In this document: piece by piece, positions 25,121 through 35,334 of the stretch
How positions within the stretch are numbered: the first letter of the stretch is position 1
Layout: each line of letters opens with the position of its first letter
Translations under genes and position numbers: made by a program
Notes under the pieces: model-generated
Database searches by the model: none
What the model was told of the DNA's origin: nothing
What the model saw: only the letters and a program-made list of their open reading frames with translations
Source: Streptomyces sp. MMBL 11-1
Lineage (GTDB): Bacteria > Actinomycetota > Actinomycetes > Streptomycetales > Streptomycetaceae
Direction of reading: 5' to 3'
Assembly (NCBI RefSeq): GCF_028622875.1
Contig: NZ_CP117709.1
Coordinates: forward strand, 1,612,001 to 1,676,000
Length of the DNA: 64,000 nt

Positions 25121-25654
25121 TCAGGACACGTCGGTCGGCGGGGTGTCGTCGCCGGTGCGGCGGACGGTGCGCAGCGGCTGCCCGGGACGCCAGGACCGGA
25201 TGACCAGCGCATCGCCGTCGAGCCCGATGCGGACCACCTCGGTCAGCTCCGCCCGGAAGAGGTGGAAGGGCTCGGGCGGGCTCGCCTCCTCGATGAAGCG
25301 GGCGATCACCCGGGGGTCGGTGATCTCGACGGCCCGGCCGCTGACGCGGACGTCCCCGTCGTTCAGCTCGGCGTCGGGGCCGGGGTTGGCCTGGAGCGCG
25401 AAACGCGGATCGCGCCGCAGGTCCAGGGCCTTGCGCGAGTTCGGCATCATGCCGAGGAGCAGCTCACCGAAGCGGAAGTCGGCCTCCAGGCCGGTGACCC
25501 GGGGCGAGCCGTCCTTGCGCAGGGTGGCCAGGACGTGGTGCTTGTAGAGCCGGAAGCGCCGTTGCACGGTGTCGGCGAATTCGGGTTCGGCGGCGGCGAA
25601 GCCGTCCCAGGAGACCGCTGCGGGTGAGGGCGATGAAGGCGTCATGGGCGCCAT
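25121..25654 (-). CDS. Pyridoxamine 5'-phosphate oxidase-fold protein (flavin/F420-type oxidoreductase family)
   Basis: The protein of about 177 residues has the split-barrel fold: 'RRFRLYKHHVLATLRKDGSPRVTGLEADFRFGELLLGMMP', followed by 'KALDLRRDPRFALQANPG' and 'GDVRVSGRAVEI'. Such small proteins bind FMN, F420 or haem; no specific ligand can be read. It lacks the substrate-binding residues of true PdxH and is much shorter at the C-terminus. Start choice is uncertain: ATG 25675, 25654 and 25645 are in frame, and AGGAG abuts the first with no spacing. The last codons lie beside a short imperfect direct repeat (25097-25139). Confidence 0.82.
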   Translation of the reverse strand: MAPMTPSSPSPAAVSWDGFAAAEPEFADTVQRRFRLYKHHVLATLRKDGSPRVTGLEADFRFGELLLGMMPNSRKALDLRRDPRFALQANPGPDAELNDGDVRVSGRAVEITDPRVIARFIEEASPPEPFHLFRAELTEVVRIGLDGDALVIRSWRPGQPLRTVRRTGDDTPPTDVS

Positions 25655-25722
25655 GGAACACCGGATACCCGACATCTCCTGTCGGCTTTTGCGCGCGACA
25701 GGCTGACGGACCCCGGGATGGG

Positions 25723-26217
25723 TCAGACCGGCCCGTCCGCCGCCCCGCTCCGGGCCGGGTTCTCCGGGGCCGGGCGGCGGAGCCTGAGCATGACCTCGTC
25801 GTACTCCTCGTCCAGGCGGCGGCTCTCCTCAACGAAGCCCATGCGGGCGTAGAAGCTCCGGGCCCCCGAGTTCTTCTCGTACACCTCGAGGGTCAGTGCG
25901 CCGTGCAGGGCCGCCGCGTGCTCGACGAGGCGTCGGCCCACCCCGGTGCCCTGTGCCTCCGGGGCCACGAAGAGGCCGCCGATCTCGGCGTCCAGGAGTC
26001 CCAGGAGGGCCACCACACGGCCGTCCGTCTCGGCGACCCAGTTCTCGGCGTGGACGAGGTAGATCTCGCGCATCTTGCGGGCGCGCTCGCCCTCGCCCTC
26101 GCCGGGGATGAAGGGGTGGGCGGTACGGCCGGCCCGGGACCAGACGTCCATCGAGGCGTCCTCGTCCGCGGCGGCGTAGCGGCGGATCACCGTGTTTCCG
26201 GATACGTTTTCGGGCAT
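25723..26217 (-). CDS. GNAT-family N-acetyltransferase
   Basis: The 164-residue protein begins 'NTVIRRYAAADEDASMDVWSRAG' and carries the acetyl-CoA loop 'VAPEAQGTGVGRRLVEHAAAL' (about 82-102) and the late motif 'NSGARSFYARMGFVEESRRLDEE'. It is a complete single-domain enzyme whose acceptor is unknown. The ATG at 26217 is the first in frame with similarity. Confidence 0.88.
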   Translation of the reverse strand: MPENVSGNTVIRRYAAADEDASMDVWSRAGRTAHPFIPGEGEGERARKMREIYLVHAENWVAETDGRVVALLGLLDAEIGGLFVAPEAQGTGVGRRLVEHAAALHGALTLEVYEKNSGARSFYARMGFVEESRRLDEEYDEVMLRLRRPAPENPARSGAADGPV

Positions 26218-26311
26218 GCGCGCGACCGTATCGGGTGGCGGCCAGATCGGCAGCCGAGTTTCCCCCTGCCGCCCGCCGGGGCCGGGGCAGGGGCCGGTCG
26301 GGGCGGGCCGG

Positions 26312-26890
26312 TCACGCGTCCGAGAACGTGATCAGCACCGCCTGGCCCATCGTCCGCAGGACGCCGGGCGGCCTTCCGGTCGCCAGCACCGCGTCGTAGC
26401 GGTCCAGCCGGACGCTTCCCTCCTCCGGCTCTCCCTCCTCCAGCTCCGCGCCGTCGTCCAGGGAGACGGCCAGCACCGCGCCGCCCTCCGGCGGCAGCAG
26501 GCGGACCGTGCCGCAGACGACGGCGGTCTCCGCCCGCGTACGGGCCCTGCGGTACATGACGTTGAGATTGACGACGGGGCCGCCCAGCAGGAAGCCCTCG
26601 GTGGGCAGGTCCCCGGGGAAGCCGTGCGGCCACAACGGCTCGTCGACGATGTGGTGCTCGCCGCCGACGAGGAGGTCCATGCCCGCGCCCTCGACCACGG
26701 TCAGGACCCGCTCCACACCCGGGAAGGCGGAGAACGGCCCGTCGGCGGTGACGTCCGCCAGGCTCACCCGCCAGTCGAAGGCGTCCGTCCCCGCGCCCTC
26801 GGGAGCGGCGGCGATCTCGCGGACGGTCCCGCCGCCGTTCTTCCAGGGGACGGGCGCGCGGTCGGCGGCGCGCAGGATACGTACCGTCAC
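26312..26890 (-). CDS. HutD/Ves family protein
   Basis: The 192-residue bicupin protein starts 'VTVRILRAADRAPVPWKNGGGTVREIA', where 'PWKNGGGTVREI' is the HutD hallmark, followed by 'FDWRVSLADVTADGPFSAFPGVERVLTVVEG' and 'GGPVVNLNVMYRR'. HutD is found in some histidine-utilisation operons and Ves is cold-induced, but the biochemical role is unknown. The GTG at 26890 overlaps the stop of the upstream VWA gene by 4 bases, so the two are coupled; no hut genes are nearby. Confidence 0.88.
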   Translation of the reverse strand: MTVRILRAADRAPVPWKNGGGTVREIAAAPEGAGTDAFDWRVSLADVTADGPFSAFPGVERVLTVVEGAGMDLLVGGEHHIVDEPLWPHGFPGDLPTEGFLLGGPVVNLNVMYRRARTRAETAVVCGTVRLLPPEGGAVLAVSLDDGAELEEGEPEEGSVRLDRYDAVLATGRPPGVLRTMGQAVLITFSDA

Positions 26891-27636
26891 CGGACGATCC
26901 CCTGCTCCCGGGCGGCGGCCAGCCAGAGCGGGAACTCGGCGACCAGCCGGTCGTACAGCTCGGGGTCCGGGACCTTTCGGGGGTCCGGGCCGGCGTGGAA
27001 GTACCCGGCGTTGTCGACGGTCCGCTTGGCGGGGACGGCCAGTTCGTCGAGCTTGCGGAGGAAGTCGAACTGGCTGCTGCGGGTGTTGCCGAAGCCGATG
27101 AACTGCCAGAACAGGGGCAGCTTCGCGGCCTTGCAGAGGTAGCGCTCGGCGGCGAGCTTGTTGATCGGCCCGCCGTCCGTCTGGAAGACGACCAGGGCGG
27201 GCGCGGTGGAGCCGCTGTCGAGGTAGTGGTCGATGACCGCGTCCATCGCCAGGTGGTAGCTGGTCTTCCCCATGTGCCCGAGGCCCGCCCGGATCTCGTC
27301 GATCCGGCCGTGGTGGTTGTCGAGGGCGATGCCGGTGACCGCGTCGACGTCGGTGGAGAAGAAGACGACCGGCACCGTGCCGTCGTCGTCGAGGTGGGCC
27401 GACAGGCCCAGCACCCGGTCGGCCAGCGCCTGGACGCTGCCGTCGTTGTAGTACGGCCTCATCGAGCCGGAGTGGTCGAGGACGAGGTAGACGGCCGCGC
27501 GGTGACCGCCGAGGCCGTGCTTCTCCAGCGAGGTCCCGGCGCTCCTGTAGGGGCCGACCAGGGCCGGAGCCGTCTCCCGCACCTTGGTGAGGCTGATGGC
27601 CGGGCCGGTGCCTACGGCCGTGTTCGCGCCGTTCAT
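26887..27636 (-). CDS. VWA domain protein (TerY/TerF-like)
   Basis: The 249-residue protein is nearly all von Willebrand factor A domain. The metal-ion site is 'VYLVLDHSGSMRPYY' (DxSxS, near residue 60), with 'GKTSYHLAMDAVIDHY' and 'VVFQTDGGPINK' as the other MIDAS strands. An N-terminal stretch of about 45 residues precedes it. Similar proteins accompany tellurium-resistance/TerD-type genes and are thought to scaffold metal-dependent complexes; no ter genes are visible here. The ATG at 27636 is preferred to the longer frame start. It is translated just before hutD in a two-gene unit. Confidence 0.85.
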   Translation of the reverse strand: MNGANTAVGTGPAISLTKVRETAPALVGPYRSAGTSLEKHGLGGHRAAVYLVLDHSGSMRPYYNDGSVQALADRVLGLSAHLDDDGTVPVVFFSTDVDAVTGIALDNHHGRIDEIRAGLGHMGKTSYHLAMDAVIDHYLDSGSTAPALVVFQTDGGPINKLAAERYLCKAAKLPLFWQFIGFGNTRSSQFDFLRKLDELAVPAKRTVDNAGYFHAGPDPRKVPDPELYDRLVAEFPLWLAAAREQGIVR

Positions 27637-27778
27637 GACGGGCCCCCGTTCTGTGCTCCGCGGACTTCGAGCGTAGGCCACCACGGGCCCGGACGTAACG
27701 CCCGTCCTTCCGGTTCGCTATCTTGATCGCCGCCGCCCCCACCGGCCCCGTTGCACATTCCCAGTGAAGGAGCCGGCC

Positions 27779-28690
27779 ATGGAGGCCGCCGCCACCGCGT
27801 GTTACCGCCATCCGTCCCGCGAGACGTATGTCCGCTGCACCCGTTGCGACCGCTACATCTGCCCGGACTGCATGCGGGAGGCGGCCGTCGGTCATCACTG
27901 CGTGGAGTGTGTGAAGGAGGGGCAGCGCTCGGTGCGCCGGGCCCGTACGGTCTTCGGCGGCGCGGTGTCCCGGGCGACGGCGCCGGTCGTGACGTACGTC
28001 CTGATGGCGCTCAACGTCCTGGTCTACATCGGCGAGGTGGTCAGGCCGGAGCTCGTGGACCGGTTCGCGGTGCTCGGGGCGGCGCTCACGGGGCCGGACG
28101 GTGAGCGGTACTACTACCGGGGTGACACGTATGCCGGGTACGGGCTGACGGGGATCGCGGACGGGGAGTGGTACCGGCTGGTGACCGGGGCCTTCCTGCA
28201 CCTTCCGCCGGACGCCTCGTTCGGGGTGATGCACCTGGTGTTCAACATGTTCGCGTTGTGGAACATCGGCCGGGCGGTGGAGGGGCAGCTCGGGCGGGCC
28301 CGCTATCTGGCGCTGTATCTGCTGTCGGCGGTGGGCGGTTCGGTCCTGGTGTACCTGCTGGCCCCGGACACCTCGACGGTCGGCGCCTCCGGGGCGGTCT
28401 TCGGGCTGGCGGCCGCGTACTGGGTCATCCACCGGCGGCTCGGCCATGACATGGCGGCCGTCAACCGCTTCATGGCCGGATTTCTGCTCTGGATGCTGAT
28501 CTCGGCCGCGTTCACCTCGTGGCAGGGTCACCTGGGCGGGCTGCTGACCGGGGCGCTGGTGACGTACGGGCTCGCCTTCGCACCGGCGAAGCTGCGGGTC
28601 TGGCCGGTCCAGCTCGCGGGCGGGCTGGTGCTGGCGGGCCTGTTCGCGGTGGCGGTGGTACTGAAGACCTCGGCTCTGACGGGCGGCTGA
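27779..28690 (+). CDS. Rhomboid-family intramembrane serine protease with N-terminal zinc finger
   Basis: The 303-residue protein opens with a B-box-type zinc finger ('CYRHPSRETYVRCTRCDRYICPDC' and a later 'HHCVEC', residues 8-45) and then has six to seven membrane segments. The catalytic Ser lies in 'TVGASGAVFGLAAAYWV' (GxSG) and the His in 'WQGHLGGLLTGALV'. The conserved 'HLVFNMFALWNIGRAVE' is on the second helix of the rhomboid core. It should cut membrane proteins inside the bilayer; the zinc finger may present substrates. The ATG at 27779 has GAAGGAG upstream. It is convergent with gltD. Confidence 0.95.
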   Translation: MEAAATACYRHPSRETYVRCTRCDRYICPDCMREAAVGHHCVECVKEGQRSVRRARTVFGGAVSRATAPVVTYVLMALNVLVYIGEVVRPELVDRFAVLGAALTGPDGERYYYRGDTYAGYGLTGIADGEWYRLVTGAFLHLPPDASFGVMHLVFNMFALWNIGRAVEGQLGRARYLALYLLSAVGGSVLVYLLAPDTSTVGASGAVFGLAAAYWVIHRRLGHDMAAVNRFMAGFLLWMLISAAFTSWQGHLGGLLTGALVTYGLAFAPAKLRVWPVQLAGGLVLAGLFAVAVVLKTSALTGG

Positions 28691-28826
28691 GGCCGGGCAC
28701 CGCGGCAGGGGCCCGGCGGAAGGAGTCCGGCCCCGGACGCGCCACGGCGCCCGCTTGAGTCCGGTCGGGGACAGGCAGGCGCCGCGTTCAGTTCCGTACG
28801 CCGTTGTACGGGACGTCTTGGGGGGC

Positions 28827-28853
28827 TCCCCCGGGCCGCGTGGCCCAGGGGGA
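28827..28853. terminator. Bidirectional hairpin between rhomboid and gltD genes
   Basis: An 11-bp stem with one bulged A (28827-28837 with 28842-28853) and a 4-nt loop lies in the 176-bp gap between the convergent genes. A smaller perfect hairpin, CCGTAC with GTACGG, lies just before it at about 28796-28812. No gene is seen in the gap. Confidence 0.65.
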
Positions 28854-28866
28854 ACCCGGGTGGTGC

Positions 28867-30327
28867 TCAGACCAGCAGTGAGCGGTCCGTCGGGCGGATC
28901 GGCGCCGGCAGGGCGCTGGTCCCGGTCAGGAAGCGGTCCACTCCGCGGGCGGCGGAGCGGCCCTCGGCGATCGCCCAGACGATCAGCGACTGGCCGCGTC
29001 CCGCGTCACCGGCGACGTAGACGCCGTCGACGTTGGTCGCGTAGTGCTCGTCGCGGGCGACGTTGCCGCGCTGGTCGAGCTCCAGGCCGAACTGCTGGAC
29101 CAGACCGTTGGACTGGTCGGTTCCGGTGAAGCCCATGGCGAGGGTGACGAGCTGCGCGGGGATGCGCCGCTCCGTGCCGGGCTTCTGCTCCAGCTTACCG
29201 TCCTTGAACTCGACCTCGACCAGGTGGAGGGCCGCGACGTTTCCGTCATCGTCGCCCTCGAAGTGGGTGGTGGAGACGGAGTAGACCCGCTCGCCGCCCT
29301 CCTCGTGCGCGGAGGTGACCTTGTAGAGCATGGGGAAGGTCGGCCACGGCTGGTTCGGGTTCCGCTCCTCGCCCGGCTTCGGCATGATCTCCAGCTGGGT
29401 GACGGAGGCCGCGCCCTGGCGGTGGGCGGTGCCGACGCAGTCGGCTCCGGTGTCGCCGCCGCCGATGACGACGACGTGCTTGCCGCCGGCGTGGATCGGG
29501 GAGACCGTCAGGTCGCCCTCCTGCACCTTGTTGGCGAGCGGCAGGTACTCCATCGCGAAGTGGATGCCGCCCAGCTCACGGCCGGGGACGGGCAGGTCGC
29601 GGGAGACGGTGGCGCCGGCGGCGATGACGACGGCGTCGTAGCGGCGGCGGAGCTTCGCGGCGTCGATGTCCTTGCCGATCTCCACCTCGGTGCGGAACTT
29701 GGTGCCTTCCAGGCGCATCTGCTCGATGCGGCGGTTGATGTGCGACTTCTCCATCTTGAATTCGGGGATGCCGTAGCGCAGCAGGCCCCCGATGCGGTCC
29801 GCGCGTTCGTAGACGGCGACGGTGTGGCCGGCCCGGGTCAGCTGCTGGGCGGCGGCGAGTCCCGCCGGGCCGGAGCCGATGACCGCGACGGTCTTGCCGG
29901 AGAGGCGCTCCGGCGGCTGCGGGGTGACGTCGCCGCTGTCCCACGCCTTGTCGATGATGGAGACTTCGACGTTCTTGATGGTGACGGCGGGCTGGTTGAT
30001 GCCGAGCACGCACGCCGACTCGCAGGGGGCCGGGCACAGCCGCCCGGTGAACTCCGGGAAGTTGTTCGTGGCGTGCAGCCGCTCGGAGGCGGCGGTCCAG
30101 TCCTCGCGGTAGGCGTAGTCGTTCCACTCGGGGATGAGGTTTCCGAGCGGGCAGCCGTTGTGGCAGAACGGGATGCCGCAGTCCATGCAGCGGCCGGCCT
30201 GCTTGCTGATGATCGGGAGCAGCGAGCCCGGAACGTAGACCTCGTTCCAGTCCTTGACGCGCTCGGCCACGGGGCGGGTCTGGGCGACCTCGCGTCCGGT
30301 GGTCAGGAAGCCCTTGGGGTCAGCCAT
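28867..30327 (-). CDS. gltD: Glutamate synthase (NADPH), small subunit
   Basis: The 486-residue subunit feeds electrons from NADPH through FAD and Fe-S clusters to GltB. The N-terminal Cys-rich domain has '[25 protein letters not shown]' and '[16 protein letters not shown]' for two [4Fe-4S] clusters. '[21 protein letters not shown]' is the FAD site, and '[22 protein letters not shown]' the NADPH site. The C-terminal '[22 protein letters not shown]' closes the FAD fold. The ATG at 30327 lies inside the end of gltB (8-nt overlap), so translation is coupled. Confidence 0.98.
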   Translation of the reverse strand: MADPKGFLTTGREVAQTRPVAERVKDWNEVYVPGSLLPIISKQAGRCMDCGIPFCHNGCPLGNLIPEWNDYAYREDWTAASERLHATNNFPEFTGRLCPAPCESACVLGINQPAVTIKNVEVSIIDKAWDSGDVTPQPPERLSGKTVAVIGSGPAGLAAAQQLTRAGHTVAVYERADRIGGLLRYGIPEFKMEKSHINRRIEQMRLEGTKFRTEVEIGKDIDAAKLRRRYDAVVIAAGATVSRDLPVPGRELGGIHFAMEYLPLANKVQEGDLTVSPIHAGGKHVVVIGGGDTGADCVGTAHRQGAASVTQLEIMPKPGEERNPNQPWPTFPMLYKVTSAHEEGGERVYSVSTTHFEGDDDGNVAALHLVEVEFKDGKLEQKPGTERRIPAQLVTLAMGFTGTDQSNGLVQQFGLELDQRGNVARDEHYATNVDGVYVAGDAGRGQSLIVWAIAEGRSAARGVDRFLTGTSALPAPIRPTDRSLLV

Positions 30328-33300
30328 GGGTCGCCGCCTCCATCATCTTCTCGGTGGTCTCCTGCTCGGAGAGACCGGCGAGCTCAGCGGCGTCCTTGGC
30401 GGCGAGCACGGCCTTGTACGTGGACGGGATGATCTTGCTGAAGCGGGTCACGGAGGTGTCCCACTCGGCGAGGAGCTTCTCGGCGACGGTGGAGCCGGTC
30501 TCCTCGTGGTGGCGGCGCACGACGTCGTGCAGCCACTGCCGGTCGGTGGCGTCCAGTTCCTCGACAGCGCCGAGGTTGCCGACGTTGACGTTGTCGCGGT
30601 TCAGGTCGATGACGTACGCGACGCCGCCCGACATGCCGGCGGCGAAGTTGCGGCCGGTCTCGCCGAGGACGACTGCCTGGCCGCCGGTCATGTACTCGCA
30701 GCCGTGGTCGCCGACGCCTTCGGAGACGACGAGCGCACCGGAGTTGCGGACGCAGAAGCGTTCGCCGGTGCGGCCGCGCAGGAAGATCTCGCCGCCGGTC
30801 GCGCCGTAGCCGATGGTGTTGCCGGCGATGGTGGAGTACTCGGCGAGGTGGTCGGCGCCCCGGTCGGGGCGGACGACGACCCGGCCGCCGGAGAGGCCCT
30901 TGCCGACGTAGTCGTTGGCGTCGCCCTCCAGGCGCAGGGTGATCCCGCGCGGCACGAACGCGCCGAAGGACTGGCCGGCCGAGCCGGTGAAGGTGAGGTC
31001 GATGGTGTTCTCGGGCAGGCCGGAACCACCGAACTTCTTGGTCACCTCGTGGCCGAGCATCGTACCGACGGTGCGGTTGATGTTGCGGATGGCGACCTGG
31101 GCGCGGACCGGCTGGGCGGCCTCGGGGGTCTCGGCCCCGAGCGCGTCGGCGGCCAGCTTGATCAGCTGGTTGTCGAGCGCCTTCGTCAGGCCGTGGTCCT
31201 GCTCGACGATGTGGTGGCGGACGGCGCCCTCGGGCAGGTCGGGGACGTGGAAGAGCGGGGCGAGGTCGAGACCCTGCGCCTTCCAGTGGGTGATCGCGCG
31301 GTCGGTGTCGAGGAGTTCGGCGTGGCCGACGGCCTCTTCGAGGGTGCGGAACCCCAGCTCGGCGAGGATCTCGCGGACCTCTTCGGCGATGAACTCGAAG
31401 AAGTTGACGATGTACTCGGCCTTGCCGGAGAACCGGTCGCGGAGCACCGGGTTCTGGGTGGCGATGCCGACCGGGCAGGTGTCCAGGTGGCAGACGCGCA
31501 TCATGACGCAGCCGGAGACGACGAGCGGCGCGGTGGCGAAACCGAACTCCTCGGCGCCGAGCAGTGCGGCGATGACGACGTCGCGGCCGGTCTTGAGCTG
31601 GCCGTCGGTCTGCACGACGATGCGGTCGCGCAGGCCGTTGAGGAGCAGGGTCTGCTGGGTCTCGGCGAGGCCGAGCTCCCAGGGGCCGCCCGCGTGCTTG
31701 AGCGAGGTGAGCGGGGAGGCGCCCGTTCCGCCGTCGTGGCCGGAGATGAGGACGACGTCCGCGTGGGCCTTGGAGACACCGGCGGCGACCGTGCCGACGC
31801 CGACCTCGGAGACCAGCTTCACGTGGATCCGCGCCCGCGGGTTCGCGTTCTTCAGGTCGTGGATCAGCTGGGCGAGGTCTTCGATGGAGTAGATGTCGTG
31901 GTGCGGCGGCGGCGAGATGAGGCCGACACCGGGCGTCGAGTGCCGCGTCCTGGCGACCCACGGGTAGACCTTGTGGCCGGGCAGCTGGCCGCCCTCGCCG
32001 GGCTTGGCGCCCTGGGCCATCTTGATCTGGATGTCGTCGGCGTTGACCAGGTATTCGCTGGTCACGCCGAAGCGACCGGAGGCGACCTGCTTGATGGAGG
32101 AGCGGCGCGCCGGGTCGTAGAGGCGGTCGGGGTCCTCACCGCCCTCGCCGGTGTTGGACTTGCCGCCGAGCTGGTTCATCGCGATGGCGAGCGTCTCGTG
32201 CGCCTCGCGGGAGATGGAGCCGTAGGACATGGCGCCGGTGGAGAAGCGCTTGACGATCTCGGAGGCGGGCTCGACCTCGTCGAGGGAAATCGGCTCGCGG
32301 CCGGAGTCGAAGCCGAAGAGGCCGCGGAGCGTCATGAGGCGCTCGGACTGCTCGTTCACCCGGTCCGTGTACTGCTTGAAGATGTCGTAGCGCCGGTTGC
32401 GGGTGGCGTGCTGGAGGCGGAAGACCGTCTCCGGGTCGAACAGGTGCGGTTCGCCCTCGCGCCGCCACTGGTACTCGCCGCCGATCTCCAGCGCGCGGTG
32501 CGAGGCCGCGATGCCGGAGGCGGGGTACGCCTTGGTGTGCCGGGCGGCGACCTCCTTGGCGACGGTGTCCAGGCCGGCGCCGCCGATCTTGGTGGCGGTG
32601 CCGTTGAAGTACGTCGCGACGAAGGCCTCGTCGAGGCCGACGGCCTCGAAGACCTGGGCGCCGCGGTAGGAGGCGACGGTGGAGATGCCCATCTTGGACA
32701 TGACCTTCAGGACGCCCTTGCCGAGCGCGTAGATCAGGTTCCGGATGGCCTGCTCGGACTCGATGTTCTCGATGAAGGTGCCGGCGCGGACCAGGTCCTC
32801 GACGGACTCCATGGCGAGGTACGGGTTGACCGCGGCGGCGCCGTAGCCGATGAGCAGCGCGACGTGGTGGACCTCGCGGACGTCCCCGGCCTCGACCAGC
32901 AGGCCCACCTGGGTGCGCTGCTTGGTGCGGATGAGGTGGTGGTGGACGGCGGAGGTGAGCAGCAGCGAGGGGATCGGGGCGTGCTCGGCGTCGGAGTGCC
33001 GGTCGGAGAGGACGATCAGGCGGGCGCCGTCCTCTATGGCGGCGTCGACCTCGGTGCAGATCTGTTCGATCCGCGCGGCCAGCGCTTCGCCGCCGCCGCC
33101 GACCCGGTAGAGACCGGAGAGGGTGGCGGCCTTCATGCCCGGCATGTCGCCGTCGGCGTTGATGTGTATCAGCTTGGCGAGCTCGTCGTTGTCGATCACC
33201 GGGAAGGGCAGCGTGACGCTGCGGCACGCGGCGGCGGTCGGCTCCAGGATGTTGCCCTGGGGGCCGAGCGAGGAGCGCAGCGAGGTGACGAGTTCCTCGC

Positions 33301-34879
33301 GGATGGCGTCCAGCGGCGGGTTGGTGACCTGGGCGAAGAGCTGGGTGAAGTAGTCGAAGAGCAGCCGGGGGCGCTCGGAGAGCGCGGCGATCGGCGAGTC
33401 GGTGCCCATGGAGCCGAGCGGTTCGCCGGCGGTGCGGGCCATCGGCGCGAGGATGACGCGCAGTTCTTCCTCGGTGTAGCCGAAGGTCTGCTGGCGGCGG
33501 GTGACCGAGGCGTGGGTGTGCACGATGTGCTCACGCTCGGGCAGGTCGCTCAGCTCGATCTCGCCGGTCTCCAGCCACTCCTGGTAGGGCTGCTCGGCGG
33601 CGAGGGACGCCTTGATCTCGTCGTCCTCGATGATGCGGTGCTCGGCGGTGTCGACGAGGAACATCCTGCCGGGCTGGAGGCGGCCCTTGCGGACGACCTT
33701 CGCCGGGTCGATGTCCAGGACGCCGACCTCGGAGGAGAGGACGACGAGGCCGTCGTCGGTGACCCAGTAGCGGCCGGGGCGCAGACCGTTGCGGTCGAGG
33801 ACCGCGCCGACCTGGACGCCGTCGGTGAAGGTGACGCAGGCCGGGCCGTCCCAGGGCTCCATCATCGTGGCGTGGTACTGGTAGAACGCGCGGCGGGCCG
33901 GGTCCATCGAGTCGTGGTTCTCCCACGCCTCGGGGACCATCATCAGCACCGAGTGCGGCAGGGAGCGCCCGCCGAGGTGGAGCAGCTCCAGGACCTCGTC
34001 GAAGGAGGCCGAGTCGGAGGCGTCCGGGGTGCAGACGGGGAAGATCCGGTCGAGCTGCGCCTGGCCGAAGAGCTCGGAGGCGAGCTGGGACTCGCGGGCC
34101 TTCATCCAGTTGCGGTTGCCCTTGACCGTGTTGATCTCGCCGTTGTGCGCGACGAAGCGGTACGGGTGGGCCAGCGGCCAGCTGGGGAAGGTGTTGGTGG
34201 AGAAGCGGGAGTGGACCAGCGCGACCGCGGAGGCGAAGCGGCGGTCGGAGAGGTCCGGGAAGAACGGCTCCAGCTGCCCGGTGGTGAGCATGCCCTTGTA
34301 GACGATGGTGCGGGCGGAGAGCGAGGGGAAGTACACCCCGGCCTCACGCTCGGCACGCTTGCGCAGGACGAAGGCCTTGCGGTCCAGGACGATGCCGGTG
34401 GACTCGCCGTCGGCGACGAAGACCTGGCGGAAGGTGGGCATGGTGGCGCGGGCGCCGTTGCCGAGAAGTGCGGGGGCGACCGGGACGTCGCGCCAGCCGA
34501 GGACCTTCAGGCCCTCCTGCGCGGCGATCTGCTCGATCGTCCGGACGGCCTCGGTGGAGTCGCCCGCGGGGAGGAAGGCGATGCCCACGGCGTAGGAGCC
34601 GGCCTCGGGAAGCTCGAAAGGGGTCTCGGCGCGGAGGAAGGCGTCCGGGACCTGGCAGAGAATGCCGGCGCCGTCGCCGGAGTCGGGCTCGGAGCCGGTG
34701 GCGCCGCGGTGTTCGAGGTTGCGCAGCACGGTCAGCGCCTGCTCGACCAGCTCATGGCTGGCCACACCGGTCAGAGTGGCCACGAACCCGACACCACAGG
34801 CGTCGTGTTCGTTACGGGGGTCGTACATCCCCTGCTGGGCGGGGCGACCGTCCATGGGCGACCAGGCGTCGATACGCAT
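30320..34879 (-). CDS. gltB: Glutamate synthase (NADPH), large subunit
   Basis: The 1519-residue enzyme converts 2-oxoglutarate and glutamine to two glutamates. The class II amidotransferase domain should begin at Cys28 after removal of a 27-residue leader ('[14 protein letters not shown]'). Central and FMN-binding synthase domains follow, with '[22 protein letters not shown]', '[21 protein letters not shown]' and the [3Fe-4S] Cys motif '[15 protein letters not shown]'. The C-terminal beta-helix (GXGXG) is seen in 'GGRVVVRPD' and '[10 protein letters not shown]'. The ATG at 34879 has GGGAGAG upstream. gltB and gltD form an operon; a cluster of GTGAC repeats lies about 130-170 bp upstream. Confidence 0.98.
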   Translation of the reverse strand: MRIDAWSPMDGRPAQQGMYDPRNEHDACGVGFVATLTGVASHELVEQALTVLRNLEHRGATGSEPDSGDGAGILCQVPDAFLRAETPFELPEAGSYAVGIAFLPAGDSTEAVRTIEQIAAQEGLKVLGWRDVPVAPALLGNGARATMPTFRQVFVADGESTGIVLDRKAFVLRKRAEREAGVYFPSLSARTIVYKGMLTTGQLEPFFPDLSDRRFASAVALVHSRFSTNTFPSWPLAHPYRFVAHNGEINTVKGNRNWMKARESQLASELFGQAQLDRIFPVCTPDASDSASFDEVLELLHLGGRSLPHSVLMMVPEAWENHDSMDPARRAFYQYHATMMEPWDGPACVTFTDGVQVGAVLDRNGLRPGRYWVTDDGLVVLSSEVGVLDIDPAKVVRKGRLQPGRMFLVDTAEHRIIEDDEIKASLAAEQPYQEWLETGEIELSDLPEREHIVHTHASVTRRQQTFGYTEEELRVILAPMARTAGEPLGSMGTDSPIAALSERPRLLFDYFTQLFAQVTNPPLDAIREELVTSLRSSLGPQGNILEPTAAACRSVTLPFPVIDNDELAKLIHINADGDMPGMKAATLSGLYRVGGGGEALAARIEQICTEVDAAIEDGARLIVLSDRHSDAEHAPIPSLLLTSAVHHHLIRTKQRTQVGLLVEAGDVREVHHVALLIGYGAAAVNPYLAMESVEDLVRAGTFIENIESEQAIRNLIYALGKGVLKVMSKMGISTVASYRGAQVFEAVGLDEAFVATYFNGTATKIGGAGLDTVAKEVAARHTKAYPASGIAASHRALEIGGEYQWRREGEPHLFDPETVFRLQHATRNRRYDIFKQYTDRVNEQSERLMTLRGLFGFDSGREPISLDEVEPASEIVKRFSTGAMSYGSISREAHETLAIAMNQLGGKSNTGEGGEDPDRLYDPARRSSIKQVASGRFGVTSEYLVNADDIQIKMAQGAKPGEGGQLPGHKVYPWVARTRHSTPGVGLISPPPHHDIYSIEDLAQLIHDLKNANPRARIHVKLVSEVGVGTVAAGVSKAHADVVLISGHDGGTGASPLTSLKHAGGPWELGLAETQQTLLLNGLRDRIVVQTDGQLKTGRDVVIAALLGAEEFGFATAPLVVSGCVMMRVCHLDTCPVGIATQNPVLRDRFSGKAEYIVNFFEFIAEEVREILAELGFRTLEEAVGHAELLDTDRAITHWKAQGLDLAPLFHVPDLPEGAVRHHIVEQDHGLTKALDNQLIKLAADALGAETPEAAQPVRAQVAIRNINRTVGTMLGHEVTKKFGGSGLPENTIDLTFTGSAGQSFGAFVPRGITLRLEGDANDYVGKGLSGGRVVVRPDRGADHLAEYSTIAGNTIGYGATGGEIFLRGRTGERFCVRNSGALVVSEGVGDHGCEYMTGGQAVVLGETGRNFAAGMSGGVAYVIDLNRDNVNVGNLGAVEELDATDRQWLHDVVRRHHEETGSTVAEKLLAEWDTSVTRFSKIIPSTYKAVLAAKDAAELAGLSEQETTEKMMEAATHG

Positions 34880-35334
34880 CGGCTCTCCCGTCGTCGTCGT
34901 GGCATTTGCGGTGCCGAGGGACGACGTTGGCCCTCTGCGAAATTTCGTGCAGGTTACATGATGGGGCGCTTCTCAAGAAGCGGAAGGTGTGTTCCAACAT
35001 GCGGACACCGTGGTGACCGGAGGTGACTGGGTGACCAGAGGTGACCGGCTGAACCAGGGGGTGGGTCGCTGTCGGAACGATCGGCGCCCGGGGACCCGCG
35101 GAGAGAGCAGGCGTCGTTGCCTGCGGTGCCTACGGCTCATGCCCGGCGGCAAAGGAAACGAAACCACCGGAAATCGGCTACTTATGTGGAGCCCTGCATA
35201 GGGTCTCATTTTATGGCCGCCGGGCCCGTCGCGCCCAGTGGGCGGTGCCAGGACGTACGTCACACGGGTTGCGGCGCCGTTGCGCCGTTCGGGCGGCCCT
35301 GTCCCCGTCCTCCCGCTCCCCCGCACCGCCCGCG
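34880..35334. other. Gap between gltB and the VIT transporter gene (455 bp)
   Basis: This is the 5' region of gltB plus the tail of the VIT gene. It holds a small hairpin at about 34970-34983 (GCTTC-TCAA-GAAGC), the GTGAC cluster, and an A/T-richer segment at 35155-35215 that would suit a promoter. No frame with coding bias was found. Confidence 0.4.
35012..35050. repeat. Cluster of four GTGAC repeats upstream of gltB
   Basis: GTGAC starts at 35013, 35023, 35031 and 35041 (spacing 10, 8, 10), so all copies lie nearly on one helix face, about 130-170 bp before gltB. The pattern does not fit the published GlnR consensus exactly. It may be an operator array for gltBD. Confidence 0.4.

Noticed and set aside
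30254..35026. 1590-codon open frame antisense to gltB
   Set aside because: It mirrors the codon bias of gltB (GC-rich shadow), has monotonous Val/Gly/Asp/Ala composition and no domain resemblance.
34880..35060. GlnR site at gltB
   Set aside because: GTGAC elements are spaced 5 nt apart inside pairs and lack the second half-site form (GnAAC); kept only as an unexplained array.
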